Positions 1 through 4,124 of a DNA stretch of 8,967 nucleotides are shown piece after piece; positions within the stretch are counted from its first letter, which is position 1; the number at the start of each line of letters is the position of its first letter. The position numbers and the translations under genes are program-made. Location: contig JAJZBA010000017.1 in assembly GCA_021799155.1 (NCBI GenBank), positions 1 through 8,967 on the forward strand, written 5' to 3'. The notes below the pieces were generated by a model, which ran no database searches, was not told where the DNA came from, and saw only the letters and a program-made list of their open reading frames with translations. The DNA comes from a bacterium. GTDB taxonomy: Bacteria > Patescibacteriota > Minisyncoccia > UBA6257 > UBA9933.

Positions 1-2
1 TT

Positions 3-1145
3 ATTATCACTACCGAAAAATGTGTTGGAAACGAAAAGATGGTTTCCGTAAATTATAAGAATCTCCACAAAGAATTGAAAAAAGGAGCCGTTATATTACT
101 TAATGATGGAAAAAATGAACTGAAAGTTGAAAAAATTTCGAGCCGAAATATTTATTGCAAAGTCATAATTGGCGGAGAAATAAAGGGAAGAAGGGGAGTG
201 AATTTGCCCGGAAGTTATTTAAAAATAAGCTCTCTTACGGAAAAAGACAAAGAAGATTTAAAATTCGGCGTCAAAAACCATGTCGAATATATGGCCATTT
301 CGTTTGTGCGTACGCCGGACGATATTTTGGAATTAAGATATATTTTAAAAAAGGCAAAAGCGGAAAATATTAAAATAATCGCAAAAATAGAAACTCAAGA
401 AGCAATAGAAAATCTTGATGCTATTTTGGATGTTGCCGACGGCGCAATGGTGGCGCGCGGCGATTTGGCGGTTGAAGTATCGGCAGAGCGCGTGCCGATT
501 CTTCAAAAAATAATAATAAGAAAATGCAATGATGCCGGAAAGCCGGTAATTACTGCAACTCAGATGCTCGAATCAATGATTAAAAATCCTTTGCCGACAA
601 GGGCGGAGGCCAACGACGTTGCCAATGCTATTTTAGACGGAACCGATGCCGTAATGCTTTCAGAAGAAACGGCTTTAGGCAGTTATCCAATCAAAGCGGT
701 TGAAATGATGGCGCGAATTGCCAGGCATACCGAAGAAAATTTAAATTATGAAGAGATATTGAAACACAAGCATTTATTGTCAAAAACGGTAAACGATTCA
801 ATAAGTTATGCCGTCGTCACGGCGGCTCATAATGTTGGAGCGAAAGTTATCGTCGCTCTAACGGAAAGCGGCGCGACGGCGAGAATTATTTCAAGATATA
901 AACCAAAACAACAAATTCTCGCCTTGACGCCGAACGAAAAAACTTTTAATCAGTTGGCTTTAAGCTTTAGTTGTCGTCCAAAATTGATAAAAGATTTTAA
1001 AGACATTTCCGAAGTTGTTGGCGTTGCGAAAGATATTGTTTTAAAAAATAATATGGCGAAAAGAGGAGATAAAATAGTTATCGGTGCCGGCATCCCTTTC
1101 GGAAAAACTGGAGGAACAAATCTTGTAATGGTTCAAGAGGTATGA
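3..1145 (+). CDS. pyk: Pyruvate kinase, 5'-truncated by the window edge
   Basis: Pyruvate kinase makes pyruvate and ATP from phosphoenolpyruvate and ADP in the cytosol, the last step of glycolysis. The frame is open to the first base. Residues before the first ATG (position 39) continue the family pattern (ITTEKCVGNEKMVSVNYK), so that ATG is internal and roughly 100 N-terminal residues, including the substrate-binding start of the barrel, lie outside the window. Visible landmarks are the B-domain segment ending GVNLPG, the catalytic AKIE (Lys codon at 384-386), the metal-binding ARGDLAVE, the signature around ITATQMLESM and PTRAEANDVANA, and the C-terminal domain ending in GKTGGTNLVMVQ. It ends 12 nt before the stop of a converging gene fragment on the minus strand. 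No terminator is evident after it. Family assignment is certain; only the start is missing. Confidence 0.97.
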   Translation: MITTEKCVGNEKMVSVNYKNLHKELKKGAVILLNDGKNELKVEKISSRNIYCKVIIGGEIKGRRGVNLPGSYLKISSLTEKDKEDLKFGVKNHVEYMAISFVRTPDDILELRYILKKAKAENIKIIAKIETQEAIENLDAILDVADGAMVARGDLAVEVSAERVPILQKIIIRKCNDAGKPVITATQMLESMIKNPLPTRAEANDVANAILDGTDAVMLSEETALGSYPIKAVEMMARIARHTEENLNYEEILKHKHLLSKTVNDSISYAVVTAAHNVGAKVIVALTESGATARIISRYKPKQQILALTPNEKTFNQLALSFSCRPKLIKDFKDISEVVGVAKDIVLKNNMAKRGDKIVIGAGIPFGKTGGTNLVMVQEV

Positions 1146-1156
1146 TTTTTAAAAAT

Positions 1157-1243
1157 TTATTTTAAAGTAATTATATAACTGTTTTCCGGTATTTTATCTT
1201 TTTCTTTAGGTAAAACATAAAATATATTTTTTTCTCTTTGTTC
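1157..1243 (-). pseudogene. Orphan 3' end of a second GT-C glycosyltransferase gene
   Basis: Read on the minus strand, this stretch encodes about 28 residues, including KNIFYVLPKEKDKIP, then ENSYIITLK and a TAA at 1159-1157. The glycosyltransferase at 1790-3649 ends with the same residues through DKIP, then SNAYTMILK. The DNA is identical over 52 nt and diverges outside it, while the last codons stay homologous at the protein level. Upstream on the minus strand (above 1243) homology stops abruptly and a plus-strand promoter begins. This is therefore the tail of a homologous gene whose body is gone. It may be a displaced original 3' end after a site-specific insertion, or the remnant of a tandem paralogue. 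Confidence 0.8.
1191..1242. repeat. 52-bp direct repeat, left copy
   Basis: This copy is identical, base for base, to 1824-1875, including a run of seven T. It lies in the coding sequence of the orphan glycosyltransferase tail. With the right copy it brackets a 581-bp cassette carrying a promoter, the small cysteine protein and a terminator. Confidence 0.95.
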
Positions 1244-1253
1244 AGATCTTCGG

Positions 1254-1282
1254 TTGACAAGCAAAATAAAGTATGCTATAAT
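1254..1282 (+). promoter_or_regulatory. Consensus sigma-70 promoter for the small cysteine protein
   Basis: A perfect -35 box TTGACA (1254-1259) is followed by a 17-nt spacer and a perfect -10 box TATAAT (1277-1282). A TG at 1274-1275 makes it an extended -10. Transcription should begin near 1289, giving a leader of about 97 nt before the ATG at 1386. This is by far the best promoter in the window, and it starts 12 bp outside the left direct repeat, inside the cassette. Confidence 0.88.
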
Positions 1283-1346
1283 TTTGGCGGATTTTTAAGA
1301 GGTTAATATGGTTGAAATGTTGAAATAATGAGATAAATTTAATTCG

Positions 1347-1369
1347 AGCAGGCATCTCGCGATGCCGCT
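1347..1369 (+). promoter_or_regulatory. Leader hairpin just upstream of a ribosome binding site
   Basis: GGCATC (1351-1356) and GATGCC (1361-1366) pair around the loop TCGC. AGC (1347-1349) and GCT (1367-1369) extend the stem past one bulged A. The hairpin ends 4 nt before the Shine-Dalgarno AAGGAGG (1374-1380) and contains the alternative ATG at 1362. It could protect the message or modulate initiation; no ligand can be inferred. Confidence 0.5.
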
Positions 1370-1373
1370 TGAA

Positions 1374-1380
1374 AAGGAGG
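1374..1380 (+). promoter_or_regulatory. Strong Shine-Dalgarno deciding the start at 1386
   Basis: AAGGAGG lies 5 nt before ATG 1386. The in-frame ATG at 1362 has no such site and sits in the leader hairpin, so 1386 is preferred. Confidence 0.8.
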
Positions 1381-1385
1381 AAAGA

Positions 1386-1595
1386 ATGTATAAATTAGAA
1401 TATGAGTTTAGGGGGTACTGCGGTAATGAAAATTGCCGCAAAAATGGAGAAGAAGTAAAATTTTTCATACCTCCCGACAAAGTGGAAGTATTCAGAAACG
1501 AACCGCCAAGCTGTACAGGATGCAGCCATTTCTTGCAAGGGGATATTTATGAAGTAGGAACCGTAATAGAGGAGGTTTCTTATCGTAAAATATAA
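1386..1595 (+). CDS. Small four-cysteine (putative zinc-binding) protein, 69 residues
   Basis: I do not recognise this protein. It starts MYKLEYEFRGYCG and contains CGNENC (Cys12, Cys17) and CTGC (Cys43, Cys46), four cysteines arranged like a split zinc knuckle or ribbon. There is an aromatic and acidic stretch between them and no membrane segment or signal peptide. The 69-residue start at 1386 is chosen over the 77-residue start at 1362 because of the Shine-Dalgarno. It has its own consensus promoter and its own terminator, an isolated monocistronic unit between two copies of a 52-bp repeat. That organisation suggests strong expression and possible mobility. A nucleic-acid-binding or structural zinc role is a guess from the cysteines only. 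Confidence 0.72.
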   Translation: MYKLEYEFRGYCGNENCRKNGEEVKFFIPPDKVEVFRNEPPSCTGCSHFLQGDIYEVGTVIEEVSYRKI

Positions 1596-1601
1596 ACGTA
1601 A

Positions 1602-1646
1602 GATGTCGCTCTGAAAAGGGAGAAAAAGATGTCAGTAGATTTTTAA
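1602..1646 (+). other. Second copy-like leader motif with a 5-codon mini-ORF
   Basis: Bases 1602-1631 resemble 1361-1388: GATG, a CGCT-type segment, GAAAAGG-AG, an A-rich spacer, then ATG. Here the ATG (1629) opens only MSVDF before TAA at 1644-1646. It may be a degenerate duplicate of the ribosome binding region or a remnant of a second small gene. Translation is uncertain. Confidence 0.35.
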
Positions 1647-1653
1647 CGGCGAC

Positions 1654-1697
1654 AGCCCGGCAAAATTTTATTTTTTGCTGGGCTATTTTTATTTTAA
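1654..1697 (+). terminator. Rho-independent terminator of the small cysteine gene
   Basis: AGCCCGGCAAAA (1654-1665) pairs with TTTTGCTGGGCT (1673-1684) with one G-U, around a 7-nt AT loop, followed by ATTTTTATTTT. It is 58 nt after the stop codon and closes the cassette transcript. Confidence 0.88.
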
Positions 1698-1789
1698 TCG
1701 TTTTATCTCAATAAGATATTAGTAAAAAAGGTCCAATATTTAATACTCTAACACTCTATTATTAAGTTAATTCTTTAAAGAGTTGGGTT

Positions 1790-3649
1790 TTATTTCAGAA
1801 TCATCGTGTAGGCGTTTGACGGAATTTTATCTTTTTCTTTAGGTAAAACATAAAATATATTTTTTTCTCTTTGTTTTTCCGGCGTGAAGGTGTCGGTAAT
1901 AAACATCACCGTTTGCGCCGGCATCGGAATGCTTCTAACATCAACGCCGCCGGCTTCAACAATTACGTATTTCGGCATTTCTTTTGGTAAAAGGTTCAAC
2001 TCTCGACCGAGATTAACGTAATTTTGATTAAACGCGTCGGCAGTATTAGGATTTTTCGCCCATTTTATGAAATAACTATTATACGTTTCAAAAATCAACA
2101 ATGATAAAAAAATAAAAATAAACCCCCTAAATATTAAAGTTTTTAGTTTACTATCACGTGTGATAGTATTTTTGAACCAATTATAAATATAAAGACCGCC
2201 AACTCCGGCCAATATAAAAACCGGCGGAATCATTAGAATGGCGCGCAAGGCGTGCGGAAGGCCTTCGTTGGAAATAACAATGGGCAAGGCGGTTATTATT
2301 AACCACGCAAAGAGGATTATAAACGGAAATGTGTCATATTCTTCATTTTTGAATTTTGATTTGTAATTTTGATTTTTGCCTGCCCCGTAGCATTCCGCTG
2401 AAAGCGGGACTGCTTCGGGGATATTTGATTTTTGAATTAAAGATTTTACAGCAAGAAAAACACCAGTTAGGAATAGTATTCCTACCGGCCAAAAAAGTTC
2501 CGGTTTGCCCGCGTAATTATGCCGCCAATTCCAATCTCCGGCAAAATTAAACATTCCGGCGGTTTTTAAAATATTGGTTATTAAATCTTTAAAAGGAGTG
2601 GAGGAATTGAAAACTGAGATTTGCGTTGTCCGGCCGAAAAAATCCTGAGGGTTTTTCAGAAAATATAAACCAAGCGGCGCGGCGACAATGATAGCCATTA
2701 GGGTATAGCCACTAGCCATTAGTAATATTTTTTTACGAACTAATTTTGTATCGGTGTTCTCACGAGCTCTAATCCAATAAAGCGTTAAAATTATTAAAAT
2801 CAGAAGCGGCGTGGCGCGATAGGCTATGTAAGTGTGAAAGCCTAAACCGTAAAGTAATCCTCCTAGGATTGCAAAAATTCCAAATTCCAAATTCCAAATT
2901 CCAAATAAATTCCAGTTTTTAAAATTTAAAATTCTAAACTTGTTTTGGTTATTGAAATTTTGGTCATTGGATATTGTTTGTGATTTGGTACTTGGTGCTT
3001 GGAATTTGTTTTTAACTTGGTTTAGTGTCTTCAATAAAAAATACAAAGACCAAGTTAAAAACATCGGTGCCATAATTGCCCGAAAGCCGATGCGGGAAAA
3101 AAGAATATGCCAGAAACTGGTGGCGAGAAGAAAAGATGAGAGTAGGGCGGCGATTTCAGAATAAGTGAGCGGGTCGCCTGTTTTCGTGCGGAATGTCTCG
3201 GAGGCAGCCCGCGCTTGGTCTCCGCCGAAGGCGGAGGCGGGCTGCCGAGAGTCAAGGCCGCCGTCTGCCGCTGGAGCAGACGGACGGCCGGTTCCGTCAG
3301 AAAATAGGCGGCCAGCGAACAATTCTTTTGTCAAAAAATATATTCCTAAAACCGTCAAAATTCCGAATATCGCCGCTATACTTCTTGAAATCCACGGCTC
3401 GTGGCCAAATTTAACTATAAAAAATCCGATAATATTCGGCCATAATCCTTCGCGGCCATTGTTTTCCGGATAAAAAATTTTGAAATTGTTGGTTTCCCAG
3501 GCTTCCACGCCGTTATTGGCGTAAATCGCTTCGTCCGGATAGAATCCCGGCGGTATTTCTGTAATGTTGTATAGCCGGAAAAAAGCGGCTATAATAATTA
3601 TAATAACTAATAACCAACGACTAATGATTAACGATTTTAATTTATCCAT
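1790..3649 (-). CDS. GT-C membrane glycosyltransferase (ArnT/PMT-like, GT39/83 type)
   Basis: This 619-residue polytopic protein probably transfers a sugar from a polyprenyl-phosphate donor to a surface acceptor on the outer face of the membrane. The first membrane helix is at residues 11-23, followed by the GT-C acidic motif PDEAIY (Asp39-Glu40) in the first extracellular loop. About ten more hydrophobic segments follow (roughly 72-107, 165-207, 257-290, 308-330, 386-402, 441-488, 507-522), then a soluble C-terminal domain from about 525. Three loops carry foreign-looking inserts: 118-153 (Gly/Ala/Arg-rich), 214-259 (Asn/Gln-rich with repeated WNL-FGI) and 410-435. Each coincides with a repeat or palindrome in the DNA, and the frame is kept each time. 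It is transcribed away from 3668 and has no Shine-Dalgarno. Its last 17 codons before the divergent tail lie in the 52-bp direct repeat. Substrate unknown. Confidence 0.88.
   Translation of the reverse strand: MDKLKSLIISRWLLVIIIIIAAFFRLYNITEIPPGFYPDEAIYANNGVEAWETNNFKIFYPENNGREGLWPNIIGFFIVKFGHEPWISRSIAAIFGILTVLGIYFLTKELFAGRLFSDGTGRPSAPAADGGLDSRQPASAFGGDQARAASETFRTKTGDPLTYSEIAALLSSFLLATSFWHILFSRIGFRAIMAPMFLTWSLYFLLKTLNQVKNKFQAPSTKSQTISNDQNFNNQNKFRILNFKNWNLFGIWNLEFGIFAILGGLLYGLGFHTYIAYRATPLLILIILTLYWIRARENTDTKLVRKKILLMASGYTLMAIIVAAPLGLYFLKNPQDFFGRTTQISVFNSSTPFKDLITNILKTAGMFNFAGDWNWRHNYAGKPELFWPVGILFLTGVFLAVKSLIQKSNIPEAVPLSAECYGAGKNQNYKSKFKNEEYDTFPFIILFAWLIITALPIVISNEGLPHALRAILMIPPVFILAGVGGLYIYNWFKNTITRDSKLKTLIFRGFIFIFLSLLIFETYNSYFIKWAKNPNTADAFNQNYVNLGRELNLLPKEMPKYVIVEAGGVDVRSIPMPAQTVMFITDTFTPEKQREKNIFYVLPKEKDKIPSNAYTMILK
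1824..1875. repeat. 52-bp direct repeat, right copy
   Basis: This copy is identical to 1191-1242. It encodes the KNIFYVLPKEKDKI region near the C-terminus of the intact glycosyltransferase. The two copies lie 633 bp apart, start to start. Confidence 0.95.
2150..2167. repeat. 18-nt inverted repeat inside the glycosyltransferase gene
   Basis: ACTATCAC and GTGATAGT pair perfectly around a 2-nt centre (GT). It encodes part of the hydrophilic loop NTITRDSK (about residues 494-501) between membrane segments. It may be chance or another small palindrome insertion. Confidence 0.6.
2383..2420. repeat. Nested GC-rich palindrome inside the glycosyltransferase gene
   Basis: The outer arms CCCCGTAGC (2383-2391) and GCTTCGGGG (2412-2420) pair with one mismatch. 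The inner arms CCGCT (2395-2399) and AGCGG (2403-2407) enclose a GAA triloop. It is a GC-rich island flanked on both sides by TTTGATTTTTG-like AT sequence (about 2369-2379 and 2424-2435). It encodes residues about 410-423 (PEAVPLSAECYGAG) in a membrane-protein loop. The nested stem with GAA loop resembles the element at 3196-3250. Confidence 0.8.
2874..3010. repeat. AAATTCC tandem repeats and linked AC-rich repeat element in frame
   Basis: Four perfect tandem copies of the 7-mer AAATTCC (2875-2902) and a fifth at 2907-2913 are followed by a stretch that on the minus strand is rich in CCAA-type words and starts CAAATTCCAAGCACC near 3008. The whole block encodes glycosyltransferase residues about 214-259, an Asn/Gln/Lys-rich segment ending in NWNLFGIWNLEFGI, unlike the rest of the protein. 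The composition suggests a dispersed repeat captured in frame. Confidence 0.7.
3196..3289. repeat. Pair of long GC-rich palindromes inserted in frame
   Basis: First palindrome: GCAGCCCGC (3204-3212) pairs with GCGGGCTGC (3237-3245), CTCCGCC (3220-3226) with GGCGGAG (3230-3236) around a GAA triloop, and TCTCGG (3196-3201) reaches CCGAGA (3245-3250). Second palindrome: GGCCG and CCGTCTGC (3256-3268) pair with GCAGACGG and CGGCC (3276-3289), one bulged A, loop of 7. This island is far more GC-rich than the surrounding gene. It encodes glycosyltransferase residues about 118-153, low-complexity Gly/Ala/Ser/Arg sequence in a loop. It is probably a REP-like or palindromic insertion element. Confidence 0.85.
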
Positions 3650-3667
3650 GTTTATTATTTTACCATT

Positions 3668-4075
3668 ATGGAATTAAATTCTCAAAATATTGAACATAAG
3701 GTCTTAGAAGCGGATATTGAAAGATTAAGCAAGGAAATCGCCGAAAAGAAAAATTTGCCGGAGTACAAAGAAATTTCAGAAAAAGAATTAATAAAACAAG
3801 TTCTTCAGCCGATAATAAAACAAGGGACAAACGATAAAAAGCAAGTAATAAGCGAAAATGAAAAAACAAAAGAAATCGTTTTGCCTGATTATTTAAAAGA
3901 TTCGCCGGCGGAAACAAAACTTCAAGTTGAAAAATTAATTGATTCGGTTTTTCATCAAGGAATAGACAAGGTTGTTAAAATTGCCAAACAGACCAACCCT
4001 TTTGTTTTAGACGCTTTTCATGACGCCTTGACGGATAGGCTATACGAAGAATTAAAAAACAGAAAATTGATATAA
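3668..4075 (+). CDS. Conserved-looking small helical protein upstream of the TraG/VirD4-like ATPase
   Basis: A 135-residue, highly charged protein with no membrane segment. The N-terminal half (about 8-70) is Lys/Glu-rich and should form long helices or a coiled coil. The C-terminal half begins near residue 72 (LPDYLKDSPAETK) and runs VEKLIDSVFHQGI, then NPFVLDAFHDALTDRLYEEL. From memory, this type of C-terminal module is found immediately before the same class of ATPase in many CPR genomes, so I infer a partner or adaptor of the downstream protein; its biochemical role is unknown. The ATG is only 18 nt from the divergent glycosyltransferase start. There is no Shine-Dalgarno, and the gap is AT-rich (TATTAT at 3653-3658), so the transcript may be leaderless. 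Confidence 0.75.
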   Translation: MELNSQNIEHKVLEADIERLSKEIAEKKNLPEYKEISEKELIKQVLQPIIKQGTNDKKQVISENEKTKEIVLPDYLKDSPAETKLQVEKLIDSVFHQGIDKVVKIAKQTNPFVLDAFHDALTDRLYEELKNRKLI

Positions 4076-4082
4076 TTATTGG

Positions 4083-4114
4083 TATAGTTGACTATACTGG
4101 TATAGTATACTATA
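4083..4114. promoter_or_regulatory. Double palindrome (possible operator pair) before the ATPase gene
   Basis: TATAGTTGACTATA (4083-4096) and TATAGTATACTATA (4101-4114) are two 14-nt dyads; the second is a perfect palindrome. They repeat in direct orientation with an 18-nt period (GGTATAGT at 4081 and 4099). They end 10 nt before the ATG at 4125. A -35-like TTGACT (4088-4093) and TATATC (4111-4116) with 17-nt spacing overlap them, so a repressed promoter giving a near-leaderless message is plausible. A hairpin in a read-through transcript is the alternative. Confidence 0.55.
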
Positions 4115-4124
4115 TCGCACATCA

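Noticed and set aside
155..373. 72-codon ORF inside pyruvate kinase
   Set aside because: Out-of-frame shadow of a well-supported gene, with no family resemblance.
1770..1785. Terminator of the minus-strand glycosyltransferase gene
   Set aside because: AATTCTTTAAAGAGTT is an imperfect AT-rich palindrome with no run of U in the minus direction; too weak to call.
3165..3473. Plus-strand ORFs of 102 and 73 codons across the GC-rich palindromes
   Set aside because: They are antisense shadows of the glycosyltransferase. Their composition comes from the palindromes, and they lack any start signals.
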